Of a stretch of DNA of 64,000 nucleotides, positions 48,261-60,394 are shown piece after piece. This DNA is from Kappaphycus alvarezii (taxonomy: Eukaryota; Rhodophyta; Florideophyceae; Gigartinales; Solieriaceae), in contig NADL03000528.1 in the NCBI GenBank assembly GCA_002205965.3, positions 62,001 through 126,000 of the forward strand, given 5' to 3'. Under the pieces are notes generated by a model, which did no database searches, was not told where the DNA came from, and worked only from the letters and a program-made list of their open reading frames with translations. The stretch's first letter is position 1. The number at the start of each line of letters is the position of its first letter. A program made the position numbers and the translations under genes.

Positions 48261-49000
48261 TGTTACAACTTCACTCCGAAGTTGCAAAGCACGGAACGTG
48301 ACTGGTGTACTTCCAATCACTGATGCCTCTCTAGTCTCGGGTTCCAGGTCAGGGGCACTTTATATAGACTACTCAGGAGCAGTAAATGCATTTTAGGTGA
48401 GCTTATAACAATACACTACTCTAGGTGTCTGTGGGGGTTTGGGCGCACAAGAGGTAATCGATGGTTGAACTGATAATTGAAGCTTCCGGTGAACAGACCG
48501 GAGCTTCTGACCATGGTTTAGATAGAGAGGCATTCAACGAGAGTGACAATGAATGGAAAGCAAACAATACTACATTCAAAGGTATTCTAGAAGAACAGTC
48601 CTATTGGCGTGATACTACAAGGTTTTGAGAGTTCACCTAGTATATTGCGGTGAGACTGACAATATTGCCCATTATGGCAGAGTTCCATTGATCCACTTGG
48701 CGAGACAGCGCAAAGCACTTGCTGATTGGTCTTGCCTGGAAAGTATCTAGGAGTACGCCAGGTATTCATTATGGCTTCGTCTGATTGGTCTGTGGTATTG
48801 CGTTGCGTCGGTGCCAGATTACAGTACATTAGTTGCGCTTATTTCTCCTTACAGTGCTTATGTTGCACTAGTGCCTCTCTACGGTGCTCATGCCGTTTGA
48901 GGGCTACTAGCGGGATACTACTGGGCATATTCGTCACAGTGTCACTGCATTTCAGCTGACAATTAATGTGTAAAAGCCACGTACTAATTGGAACCTAACA
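48261..49000 (-). repeat. 3' LTR of large Gypsy, holding a solo LTR
   Basis: 48261-48429 and 48944-49000 align with 57331-57436 and 58079-58191 of the other LTR. The gap is filled by a 509-bp insert with GTGTC on both sides. Confidence 0.82.
48430..48938. mobile_element. Solo LTR, 509 bp
   Basis: Runs from TGTGGGGGTTTGG to TCGTCACA, with TG...CA ends, and is flanked by GTGTC (48425-48429 and 48939-48943). No coding frame of note. Solo LTRs come from recombination between the two LTRs of a retroelement. It does not match any other LTR in the window. Confidence 0.75.
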
Positions 49001-49089
49001 TTCGTACCTTGTGCACCCCTCGCGTACTTAGGGAATATCGAAAACAACAAAAAAAGTCATACAAAAAATCAATCACAAAAAAATGAAAT

Positions 49090-49700
49090 TCAGAATGTGG
49101 AACCTTCCCCGTCGGACTCCGTCTCCGCGAGAGCATCCCGCGAAACTTCCGATCCCGATGTCTCCTCACTGCCTTCCTCTACTTCTCCGCCGTCCCTGCT
49201 GTTTTTCCTCAATATCTGAGCCAACTTTTCGCACTGTAGCTCATACACCAGCACTCGACTTGCTAACAATCCCTTCTGCCGGCGCCTCACTTCCTGAACA
49301 AACAACAACTCCTTATCCTCTTCTGTTAACCGCCCTTTCTCCAAGCATAGTTCTATATGCTTGATAAGAACCTCATCCAGACTTTGTACCTCTCCCGTGA
49401 CCCTTTTTACTGCTGTCAACGCATCCTGAGCAGCCTCCACTGCGTTGCTTTAGTTGCACGTTGGACCTGCGTCCACAGGGGCTTCAAAACGGAGCTTGTA
49501 GCTCATAATTCACTTCATTATGACAATTATCTCTGCTGCAAGCCTCAGGGCCTGCCCTGACGAACTTCTTGCAGATTTCTCGTGCTGCATTTTCCTTCGC
49601 GCTTGACCCTTCCATCCTGTTGTTCCGATTTTGGGAGTCTCCTCCTTTCCCACCTTCTCCCGTGCCCTGCCGTAGCGCATAAGAGTGCGGCGCCCCCAAC
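49090..49700 (-). other. Coiled-coil-like ORF near the 3' end of the large Gypsy
   Basis: On the minus strand the frames near 49702-49484 and 49440-49090 are highly charged: a cysteine cluster (C-S-R-D-N-C-H), then a long helical stretch rich in E, K, L and Q (S-L-D-E-V-L-I-K-H-I-E-L), ending in an acidic Ser/Glu tail. It lies between pol and the 3' LTR, where extra ORFs are sometimes carried by plant and fungal Gypsy elements. I do not recognise a family. It is not whole. Confidence 0.35.
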
Positions 49701-52500
49701 AAGGCGCATCACTCCCCCTGTATAGGTAAAGGCCTCAGGGCATTGATTTGTGCTCATGTAGGGCCAAGACACCTACGCCTAATTGAGCCTGTGCTATAGA
49801 CATTAGAAACAGCACTTTGGTGCCTCTGTTCGGGTGTACTAGACCTTTTGCAGTAGGCTTTTGTATGAAGATAAAAAGCTGCCCATCTGCTATCCGCCAT
49901 CTCGACATCGCAATTAGATGAAACCTTTCGCGGCACGTATAGTTGGATTGGTTGCGTAACCCTCGTACTCCCCCAGAAGCGCAGTCACCAAGTCTCCCTC
50001 TCACTACCCGGCCCATTGGGACAACCGTACTCGATCAGGACCCTATCTGCAATTGGAGCACAACTGAATTTCATGCCAGGGCGTTGGTAAACGTGCCCAG
50101 CACTGTGCATAACTTCAGTGCCACTCGGACTCCCTGCCTCAGTAGTCTCATGGAAAACTTCGGATCCTACGCAAGTGAAAATCCATTACGCCGAAGTGGG
50201 TTTGCTGTCAAGAAGAGGTGAATGTCTAGAGGTAACGCATGTGGGCGGCAATCCCAAAAAAAACCGTCAGGTAACTTCGGCGATAGACCTGATGACAATG
50301 ATTACGCCAGGGAACGAGACATCTTCCGAAGCCAATTCCTTGACTGCTTCTGATGTTTTACAGCAAAAGCTTAGTCCTTACGGTGTCCAACAATAACTGG
50401 TCACCAGAATCCAACACCCCCGCGAACGTCCAGTTGGCACCACCTCCAACATGACCCCACTCTTCAACCCGTTGCTACTGTTTGATGTATCATAGCCTCA
50501 AAAACATCACCAAGCAATCTCTCCGCAGCGCTCTGCTCCATTTGGCGGAACAGTTGTGGTTCAAGAGCAAACCGACTCTCCTCTTTCCAGAAAGGCTTCC
50601 GCACAACAGTATCATTACTATCTGCAGTACCTTGCTCCACGCGTTTTCATGCGTTCGCAGCATGTCATGAATTGCATCAGTTTAGGACGAAGGAGAGGCG
50701 GAAATCTGCATTGCCGATATCTTTGGTCCCGGCGCTGCTAACGGCTGATGGCCAACTTCCCGTTTCCGATCAACAATTTCTGGACTTCGTAGAACGTTAA
50801 GCCCTCCAAAATACTGAATTGACCTTAGAATCCGGTTTCTGCCGGCAATGCCGTTGAGACGAGAAGCCAGATTAGATGCGTAAACATCTGGCCATCCCTC
50901 GACAAGGTTCCAAAGGTCATCCTCACAGTATTCATGTGTCTTCTTCGGGCAAGTCGCGGCAGCTCTTCATGCACCATCGCCTTCACCACCCGCAATCGCG
51001 GCAGATCTTCCTGTAATTGGCAATACTGGAGCTGGCATGCAAGCTCCAGTACTCCAGTCAATGAGGCGACAGATTTCAGTGGAAACTTCTTCATGAATAC
51101 GAGGGATCCCAAGGTTCTTCAAGCTTGCTGTCAACCGAACTATGAACCCATCTTCTGCCCATCCTCTCTTATCGAGTGCAACGAAATGCACATAGCCTTG
51201 CGAAGAGGCTCTCGGTGGTTCCCCCATCCTGGATCACCTGACGTGCTCTGTCTTCTGCATCATTATCAATTATCACGGGTGTGCCCCTGACGACGAATCT
51301 GGGTGATTTGGTCGAACTTGCTGACAACTGGTGACCCACGAGCGCATTCTGCTCCAGAGCATCGGAAGCTCGAGATTACGGGAATAACTTGATCTTCTCC
51401 ACTTGAAGAATGCTTGCACCTAAGCTAAGTACGCTGAGGTGCTTACGGAACGTGGAACGTGGCCGCTACCGCTCAGTCTTTGGGATAGGAGTTTTTGATA
51501 TCTTCCGTGCTTCCCTCTTCAGCACGGCTCGACCCATCTCTCCTATGAAACCTCTCGGAAAAAGGCTCTGACTGACTTTCATACCGCATGCTCTGCGCAA
51601 TCGAGCCTGCTAGGGTCTTGCACATGTTGTTGAAGAATTTCACAAGTGAGCGCTTGCAGAAACTTCAACTGCAGTGTACTTTACTTCCCGTGGCCTCATG
51701 GCTTCATGTACAGTAACTTCACCCACAGTAAACTGTACTTTCCTTGGAAACTTTCGTATTACAGTACTCTTCAAAGTACCGTAATTCTCTTCTCCACTTC
51801 GGTACATCTTCAATCCTCCCCGCAAGCAGCTCGATGCAAATTTTGACCCAGACCGGGCGCATCTTCCAGAGCCACAAGTGCCATCCCGACCAAGCTACAT
51901 CGAACACCTTCCCCACTTTTCTGGGACATCCAGCTCCCAGTGTAGAGGAGATGCGAGCGGTTGAAACTACGCTGTAGTGGACGCAAGCTTGGAGACTTGA
52001 ACCAAAGCAATATGTTGCAGACATGCTGCACCGACCGGTCTAAATCATGGGGTGGATAACGGTGGTGTAAGCGGGCAGCTATTGTGGACGGAGTGTCGTG
52101 GCGCACTGGCGAAACTGCAATCTGCACTGGCCGAGCATATTCCTGCAAGAGACTGGCTTGGCGAAAATGATGAAGACAGTTCGCCGTTAGTAACCACCTT
52201 GGGACGTCTCGTAAGGATCACATTCACCCGTCCCGTGCGTGCAGGGATGTGGAAGGCAGCTGAAAACACGTACTACTTAAAAGGTCATGCTGAGGGTCGG
52301 GTGTCCGACACCTAGAGATCCTCGCAGTCATGTGAAAGTATCTGGCCCGTCATTGTTCGCGCATGATGAGGTTAGTGATGAAATCGCGTCCCATCTACAG
52401 GGTCTATTTGGGTCCGGAGTCCGACTCCTGCCAATTTTCTCGACCGAAAAGTGTATCCTCCGTTTCCCTCCGAGCATGGAACTCATTCCCTTGCTGGGTA
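49701..52500. other. Non-pol internal region of large Gypsy, unassigned
   Basis: Both strands hold open frames of 60-118 codons, none with a motif I know. A perfect 10-bp inverted repeat (TACTGGAGCT / AGCTCCAGTA) lies near 51023-51050, and 51.65-51.8 kb has short repeats of GTACTTT/ACAGTA words. It may contain further nested elements whose ends I could not find. Confidence 0.3.
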
Positions 52501-55500
52501 CCGTCCGAGGCTAGCATCCGTTCCTTATGATTGTCATACAGACGAACCACGGCCTCCGGTAACTAACTCTCCGGGGTCCACCTGGGCGACTTACGCCCTG
52601 CAGGCTGCCCCTTGAAATGCAGTTCCAGTGATCCAGTCCTCCCGTTCCTTCTCTTCTCATCGCTAGATATCTTCTTGAAAGTTTGCAAGGAATCTGGGAA
52701 CACTCCCTTCGATGGATCGCTAGTCTCAACAATGGTATCCAAAATCCTACGAAGTCTATTGGCATGAGATCGGGCTATCGTTCCCTCCACTTCCTAATTC
52801 AGGAGGTACCCGACTCGACTGAGCTTACTCACCACCTTGTAGGGTCCAATCCAGGGCTCAATGACCTTGTTCCACTCAGCCTTACTCAGCTCCGTTGACC
52901 AGAGGAGGACGTGGTCCCCTTCCTTGAATTCATATCGTATCGTAGTCCCTTCTCGCCTTGGACCGTATGTTCGTCCCCTGTGGTATAACTGACGATTATG
53001 GAGCTCCAAATGAGTGAAGAGGTCCTCCGGTTCTTCCTTAAAACACGTGGTATCCACTTCACCCCATGCTTGCAAAGCCTCAACGCGGAACATTGCTTTG
53101 AAAGATGTCATTCCGGTAGCTACTTAACATCCTGTGTTATACCTGAAGCAAGCTAAAGCAAAATGATCGTCCCAGTCACTCTCTCCCGCTGACATGAAGC
53201 ATGCGGGCTCCTGAACGAGAGTTCTGTTCCATCTCTCCACTGTTCTATTGGCCTGCGGGTGGAAGGGATATGTCTGAAGCCTCGAGATGCCGAGCATTCC
53301 TAGCATATTACGGACTAAATGGCCGGTCAAATTTTGTTCTCCATCAGAAAGAAGTGTTTCCATTGGACCGAATATCGAGATCCAATCGTCCACCAGCACA
53401 CGAGCAATGGTCTCTGCGCGGTCATCCGGAATGGCTCTGGCTCTGAAGTTCCGTGCGAAAACGTCATGGTGGCCAAAAACTTGAAATTTCCCTTTCCGGT
53501 ACGTGGCATAATGGTCTGGATGTCGAATGCAACTTGCTGGAATCTGCACTTTGGATGGACGAGCTCCAAGGGAGCTTGCTTGGAAGGCTTTCTTTCCTTG
53601 GCTACGGTACAGGGGAGGCATGTATTCACCAAAGCAGCTTTATCTCTGAACATATTCTTCCGGTAGTAACGAGGAAGCAGCTTGGCCATTGTTCGCCGTG
53701 GGCCGTAATGCCATGAAGCACAGACCCATGAGCCCACTTCAAAACACCCTGTACCAACGCTTTAGGTATAACCACAGGCAGTACATCTCTTCCCGAGTAC
53801 CATAAAATTCCTTCTCCATTTGTGATAAGCTTTCCTATGGATTTGCCGTAGTCATGAAGGTCTACAAACTCGGAAATCTGTGCTTCCATGATCTTCTGCG
53901 TGTCGGATTGGTACCTGTTTTCCTGTGCTTCTGCTGGAGATCCTTCCCTAAGCCTCGCCACTGTATCCTTCTCGGCATTTCTTTCGGCTTCGTTTGCAGC
54001 TCGCTGTAGGCTTTTGAAGTCCATCCCGGTATAACAGCGTTGGCATAAAGGCTTTGGGACCGCATCGCGGCTAAGTGTATCTGATACCACCAATGCAGGT
54101 CCATTACGATGTTCGATGTTAAAGTCGAAGTCCCGGATCGCGATTACCCACCGAGCCAAATTCTCCCGGAGCTCCTTCAGGTTTAACAGCCATTTCAGAG
54201 AGAGATCGTCCGTGACTATTGTAAAATACTCTCCGTAAAGGTAGTGCCGTTATTTGTGGAGGGCATAAACGACAGCCAGATATTCTTTTTCCGTTGGTGC
54301 ATAATTCCTTTCGGACTTACGCAGAACTATGCTGGAAAACGAAATCGGGCTCCATTGACTTTTCTCATCCGACTGAAGCAACACTCCGCCAAGTCCATAC
54401 GAGCTGGCATCGGTCATGACCCTTTTCGGAGCTCCACTAATCGGGTATACCAACACTTTTGGATCGCTCAGGGCTAGCTTTAACTCCCTTCATTCCTTCT
54501 GTTGAGCCATCCCCCATCGCTTGTTCCAGTTCGGGACTAACAGCTTTTCGCCGTTTCGACGCTTCTTGGTGAATCCAGCGCCCTGCAACACCTCATAGAG
54601 TGGAGCAGCTTTATCAGCTAAATGGTCCGCGAAAGCCGCAAAAAAGTTCTCAAGTGCAGCGAATCGCATCAACTCGTCCCTGGATTCCTGCTCAACTAAA
54701 TTTGGAATCGCCTCCATGTGCTTTTCAGAGGGGTTCAGCCCTTTCGTGTCCACCACATGGCCCAGAACTTCTGCACGCCGGAATCCAAACGAACACTTAG
54801 ATAGCTTAAGTTGAACTCATGGCCGAAGCAAAGTATCTAGGATACCCCGTAAGTATTCTAAATACTCCTGATCCTTTCTGTTTCCAATGCTGGTATCATC
54901 CAGGAAGGCCAATAAATCCTTCCCCTTTCTATCTCCCTGTATGTTGTTCACTACCCTTTGAAAGTTCCTGGGGAGTTCTTCAGCCCCATTGGGAGGCGGG
55001 TGTATTGGTATAACCCTAGTACCATGCAAACTGCAGGCAAGGGCCTGGAATCAGGATGTAATGGGACTTGATAGAAACCATCTTTAAGGTCGAAAACTGA
55101 GAAGATCTTCTTATCCCCCAACCAGTCCAAAATTTCCCTCATGTTCTCCATAGAGTAGGAGTCTGTGAAAGTAAGGTCATTCAGGCGACGAAAATATGCT
55201 GTGACTCTCATTCCTGAGTCCTTTACGAATACATTATTCGTAGCCCATGGGGATACAGATTGTTCCAACACTACTAGATCTGTATTCAATGCATGGAATG
55301 GCGCTGTATCTCCTCCTCCTCTGGGGTGCGTCTTCGCATAAGAGCGCACATTGGTTCCACACATGGTTTGAGAGAAATCCTGTGCTGAGTCCCTAAAATT
55401 TTCCCAGACCTTTGAATATTTGCCGCCTGTCCCACAGCATAGCACGCTATTTTATTTGCGTATCTTGTATCGCGGAAAAATCGGAAAGTTCCCTGGCTTT

Positions 55501-57296
55501 GATCGCATCGTCAACCTTATGATCTTAAATTACTCTCTGGATTATTTCCAGGTCTTCCGATCCCTGGCTACTTCTAGTATCCAGAGTACCCATGATTATC
55601 TTTCCACCATACACGACCGACGCAGTATCTGTTTCTAGGTCTAGCAGGAGCTTTTGATTTCTCCAAAAAGACGTACCAACAGCAGCTGATCTGGAAGCGT
55701 GCTCATTACGCGAATATTTTCATGAAAGCCCAGTCCCCACATATGGAACGAGACGTAACCTTCTCCTGTGAACTCAATGCCTCGACCATCAACATCATAT
55801 GCTTCTCCTTGTGCTGGCTGCAACATTCCTCCTTTTTCCTGGAACCACTGCGAATCTATCCTAATGGAAGAAGCAGCCGTTTCTAGTTTTTTCTTACCTT
55901 AATGGAAGGTTTTACTTTCCCACAATGGGTTTCCGGCCCCCATAGCCTTCCTTCTTCGGAGCCCTACTTTTGTGGCGTTGGAACATATCCCTCTCCCTCC
56001 TTAGGCAGTCCCTAGCCATATGTCCCATTCCATTGAAGTAGAAACAGGTGATGTCGAGGAAATAACATCCCGCTTCATTCCGCGAGGCTCTTCTTGCCGA
56101 CTAGTTAGGCCCTTGGACATACCTGGCACTTTCCCGACTCGTGGTCTGGCGCGCCGTTGCAAGCCTTGAAATAGTGCTTACTACGGCTTCGTAATCTTCC
56201 GATAAGAGAATCGCTTGCTCCTAGAGGTTTGCGATGAGACCAGCTTTAAAGCGGTTCACAATGACTTCGTCGGAGATGGGAATCTTCAAGGTCATGGAAG
56301 CAGACCTAAGGCGGTCTCCGAACGCGAAAAAAGATTCGTATTTATGATTCCATTTCATGCTGAAGAACTTATTTTGTAACGCGCTGAGCTGCGCTTTGTT
56401 GCAGAACCTATCCTCCAAATACTCCCATGGTTCATCGGCGGTGTCATTGAAGTGGATTTTGGCCACACTCTCGAACATTCGAGCCCCATCCTTCTCAAAT
56501 GCACAGGACAGCAGACGTCTTTCGTCTTACTCTTGAATTGGTAAAACCCTTCAAAAAGCGGTACCAAGTACGTTGGCATCAAAAAAGGACCCATTTCCTG
56601 CCTGACTACACTGCAAATACTCCAATGAGCTCTCTTGTATCTTATATGTCACATGGACGGGATAGATGTCAAGGTCTTTGCCTTTTCATTCCATTTTGTC
56701 TTCTTCTTTATCCAAAGTTCCTGCCTTCTAGGAAGCTCCCGAGTTATGCCCCACAGGCTTACCTCCAGGCAGCCCTGTTAGCTTTCCAACCCTGTCGGTA
56801 AGTTTTTCTACCTCCTTTACAACGTTAAAAATAGTATTGACTGCCCCCCGGACTTCCTCCATCATTTCGATGAAATACTGACCAACTGTGGCCGTAACTT
56901 CTTCTTTAATTACTATATTTGATTCTTGAGTTACTTACACCCGACGAATTAATTCCTCTATCTGATTCTCAACAATTTCCTAGGAATCGTCTGGAAATAC
57001 TGGGTCGGGATTCAATCTTGGTTCAAGGCGATCCATGTTTCCTGTATGTAGGCGAAACTTAACCTCCTAGTCAACAGGTAGATAACCTGATATCTGACTC
57101 TTCTTGAGGACGTCTCCTCTTGAATTGGCGAACTATCGCCTTGCGCGCAACAACTTCTCTTCGGAAACCTTTCTTCAGGGAATCTCACTTCTCTTAATCG
57201 GCTTAGTAGCCTTAGGACCAAAGCAGGCCTTGCCTTGACTTCATTTTGTCCCAGATGGCTAGGTATCTCTTACCTTAATTGCACCCTTGCCGTGAC

Positions 57297-57314
57297 TAGC
57301 TCAGTAGTCGCGCT
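57297..57314 (+). other. tRNA D-arm-like sequence beside the large Gypsy's 5' LTR
   Basis: TAGCTCAGTAGTCGCGCT lies 16 bases inside the 5' LTR boundary and reads like a tRNA A-box and D-arm. The element runs on the minus strand, so its RNA would carry the complement, as expected for a primer site pairing with an internal part of a tRNA. The next bases (GTAAAA ... TTTTAC) can form an anticodon-like hairpin. No complete tRNA is present. Confidence 0.35.
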
Positions 57315-57330
57315 AGTAAAATCTATTTTA

Positions 57331-58191
57331 CGTCACCACTTCACTCCGAAGTTGCAAAGCACCGACCAGGACTGGTGTACTTCTAATCACTGATGCTTCT
57401 CTGGTCTCGGGTACAAGGTCAGGGGCACTTTATATGGACTACTGGGGGGGGGGAGGAATGACGCATTATTGTTTGAAGACAAGTCCGCACTACACAGGAC
57501 CTCGGGTTCTGCTAGACGGACTACTCCGGGCAATGGCTGAACCGATTGCCCACTCAAGCGAGAAAGAGACCGCAAGAAATTCCACCACCTGACCGAGGAT
57601 TCAGAAGGCTTAAAAGACTCCCGCTGTAAGCATATAGGCTTACAGAGAGAGACAGCGACGACAGTGGCGACAACTCCAGACCAGCGAGCTTGGCGACAGG
57701 CCCGCAAGGCTGTGAAGACCACAACCACTCACAGTCCGTCAAAATGACGGAAGATTAGAGTTGAGCGCGGCAGGGTACTGTGGACTTCGCAAACCTTGTT
57801 CGAGTAGTAGAGCCATCCTTATACACCATTCCCAGTTCGTCCCACGTGCGCTGAGGGCGCGGAGAGGCAATCCACTCGATTTGGCCATCGACAAGAACGT
57901 TGCAGCGAGAGCTCTGCAGCCGTGGCGGGCAATCTCCTGAGGGAAGAGCCGGATGAAAGTCCGGCGCCCACGCAGTACGCGGGCGCCGAGCGAGATGAAG
58001 CGAAGGTTGGGTGTTGTCAGTCGAGATGAGATAGACGTTGAATACTCAGGAGCCAAAAAGTTAACGTGATAAAGTCTACTGAGGGGCACTAAATGCATAT
58101 TGGGTGAGCTACGGACAGTACACTACTGTACGTGTCACCCGATTTCAGCTGAAAATACATGTAAATGCCACATACTAATTGAACCGTAACA
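57331..58191 (-). repeat. 5' LTR of large Gypsy, holding an unidentified insert
   Basis: 57331-57436 and 58079-58191 match the other LTR; the middle is an insert of about 640 bases. Followed by GTAC. Confidence 0.82.
57437..58078. mobile_element. Unidentified 0.64-kb insert with CTACT flanks
   Basis: Absent from the partner LTR. CTACTG stands at both borders (about 57430 and 58076). A run of ten G lies at its left border, as a homopolymer tail would. Several minus-strand frames are open (the longest 57739-58098, about 119 codons, crosses the border) but carry no motif I know. It could be a 5'-truncated LINE, a SINE-like or other non-autonomous element, read from the minus strand with a poly(C) end. 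Confidence 0.5.
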
Positions 58192-58470
58192 GTACTGCAT
58201 TGTAGCTGCCCACAGTACCGTAAGTATTGAAGGAATTTGACGAGATGGCAAGTTGTTGTTTCGGGAGTCCTGCAGAGGGGACGTCCCTTATACAGTACAG
58301 TATACTTCAGCAGTCATAGGGTATTGTACTAAATTAGGATACTGTAGTCTACGAGAAAGAAATGCATGTTGACTCTCGATGATTGATTGTAGACCTAAAT
58401 ACAGTATCCTGATGTTAAAGCGTACAGTAACCCAGGATAATAACGTACGGTAACCCAGGACATGATTTGT
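58192..58470. other. Unassigned spacer
   Basis: Several TACAGTA words (for example GTACAGTATAC near 58295), no gene seen. Confidence 0.4.
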
Positions 58471-60280
58471 CCTTGCGCGTCCATATTGTGCGTCTTGGGC
58501 TAGATGTGCTGCACGACGGAATTTTGGGTCCCGCCAAGGGTCATGGGGGTGAAGGCGGTGACGGACGGACCGTTCTTCTCGGGTCCGATGAGCTTGAATG
58601 GCTTCTGTCCAGAGTTCTCCCCACTCGCCAGCGGTTGCTCGGCGAATTCGTTCACGAGGACCATGGCTTTGGGCAGACTGCGAACACCACCCAGGTTCCC
58701 CCCCGCAGTGAGCGTCGCAGAACTGCCGTGGGAAGCAGGTGGATGCGAAGAAACGCAGAATGAACAGCATCAGCATTCCGTGCGTGGGAGGCTGCCCGGA
58801 AAAGCCGAATGATCAAGACAGCGAAGCTATGTATACAGTTGGCCGGGATGCGGTCGAAGATGTCGGACGGGCGGAGCGGGCTGTGTAGTGCATCGTGGAC
58901 CGACGGAAGGGCCAGGGGCGGCAAGGGATGGTGTTCTCCTGACTCCATGATGACGGCGGTTACGAAGATTGGCCCGGAACGGGGGCCGGAGCGGAGACCT
59001 TGGCAGTGGGGTTGGGGTCGACGGGGGTCATCGACCTGCATTTCTGCTAGACGGGCAGGGGCGGACGAGTCTCCCATAGGAGGGTCGGCGGGGTGAGTCA
59101 GGGGCTTGGGCGGATTGTCCGGCGGATTGCCCTGAGCTGCGGCGGATGGTAGGGTGGACACCATGAGGGCGGCAGAGGGGCGGGTGGACACCACGAGGGT
59201 GTCAGCACACTCCGCGACGGCGGCAGTGGCGTCAGCAACGGCAGCCGCGGGGCTGCGGCGCTTGGAGATGCGTGTGGCGGTGCGGCGGCGGCGGGTGCCG
59301 CGGGGGGTGCCGCAGTGATGGCCGAGAGGGGGACGAGGGACGCGGTGGCGTCCGGTGAACCGTCTTGGGAGGATTTTTTTGCCTTACGACGGGGGCGAGG
59401 GCGGGGGCGGGAGCGGGCAGGGGCCTGGGAGTAGGCTTCGGTGGGGGCAGCAGAAGCGGGGGCCGGGGATGGAGCTTCGGTGGGAGCGGCGGGGGCGGTT
59501 GTTATCGGGCCGGCGGGGGCATCTGTTGCGGCAGGTGTGGTGGGAGCGAGATGTGGGCATCCCTCGTAGAATTTGTTGATCAACGTCTCCACGAAGGGGT
59601 TGCCGCGCGGCAACGTGGTAGCGGCGGCATCGATGAGCCGGGTGATAGCACCGGCGAGGGCCTTTCGAGTGGCCATAGTGATGGACGAAGAGGCACTCTT
59701 GAGGCGGTTGACCTCGCGTGCGGCGGCAATGCAGGAACCCACTTGCCATTCGACCATGGGGAGGTCCCCAAGAAGCGTTGATAGCGGGGTGGGCGGACAA
59801 TCTCGAGCCTTGGTAAAGGCCAGGGATCGCGTTTAGGATATTGATGAGGGCCGGCGTGTCAGAAGCATAATGGACCACGACGGTCGAGTCTCCAACGGCG
59901 AGGAGCGCGTGTATTGGCAGCGGGGTTGCAGAGTTCTCGGCGGCGAGGGGCACGCATGCCTGGGCGTCTTCATAGGAGGGCAGGGCGCCGTAGCCCGCAG
60001 GTCCGGCGGAAAAGGCCAGTGAGGACATGAGCGGGGCTGCAACTGGGGGTAAGCCGGTGAGCCCGTTGAGGGGGACAGATGCAGTGGGGACCGGGACTCT
60101 GTAGCGGGGTGTGGTGCGAGGCGCCGGCGTCGGCGGAGTGGCGGGTATTAGGGAGCCCATTTGGAGGTGACAAAAGTCGCGAACGGTGGGCGGGACAATG
60201 GAGACACGGGGGGAGACATGGGCGCGGAGGACTTGCGCCCACGAGCGTGGACGCGTTCTGGCCGCGACGGGCGCCGCCAT
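58300..60280 (-). mobile_element. LINE 5' part: N-terminal ORF, minus strand
   Basis: Starts with ATG at 60280 in good context (CCACCATGG). The N-terminal part is Ala/Pro-rich (V-A-A-R-T-R-P-R-S-W), followed by a conserved-looking L-I-N-I-L-N-A-I-P-G-L-Y-Q-G. It continues in a second frame (59757-59098; long Ala/Pro low-complexity linker with R-P-R-P-R-P-R-R-K) and a third (to about 58650) with H-S-F-A-V-L-I-I-R-L and L-R-I-H-L-L-P-T-A-V-L. The last block resembles the L-L-P-x-V-L region before the reverse transcriptase in many LINE-type ORFs. About three frame changes; the RT itself is absent, so the copy is 3' truncated or interrupted. GC is clearly higher than in its surroundings. Confidence 0.45.
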
Positions 60281-60394
60281 GGTGGAAAGAGGGAAGAGGA
60301 GAGAGATGCAGGGATGAGTTGTTGAAGAAAGCTGGGGGTGGAGGAAGTGTTGGAGGGGCGGGGGGTGGATGAACGTTAATGGTTAACAATTTGA

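Larger units (their letters stand above)
48261..58191 (-). mobile_element. Large Ty3/Gypsy with GTAC at both ends
   Basis: LTRs at 48261-49000 and 57331-58191 each carry their own insertion; without these both are about 225 bp, bounded by TGTTAC...GTAACA, and about 90 % identical by eye. GTAC precedes and follows the element. On the minus strand: Gag (56.6-56.2 kb, a retrotransposon-gag block with W-E-Y-L-E-D-R-F), knuckle (about 56.0 kb), protease (55.8-55.5 kb), reverse transcriptase (55.2-54.8 kb, S-V-F-D-L-K-D-G-F), RNase H (54.5-54.1 kb, T-D-A-S-S-Y-G-L-G-G), integrase (53.8-53.1 kb) and a chromodomain-like tail (about 52.65 kb, S-P-R-W-T-P-E-S). A further 3.5 kb follows before the 3' LTR. 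About ten breaks in pol. Confidence 0.88.

Noticed and set aside
59355-59781. Plus-strand Gly-rich frames of 74 and 138 codons
   Set aside because: Antisense shadows of the Ala/Pro-rich linker in the minus-strand LINE ORF.
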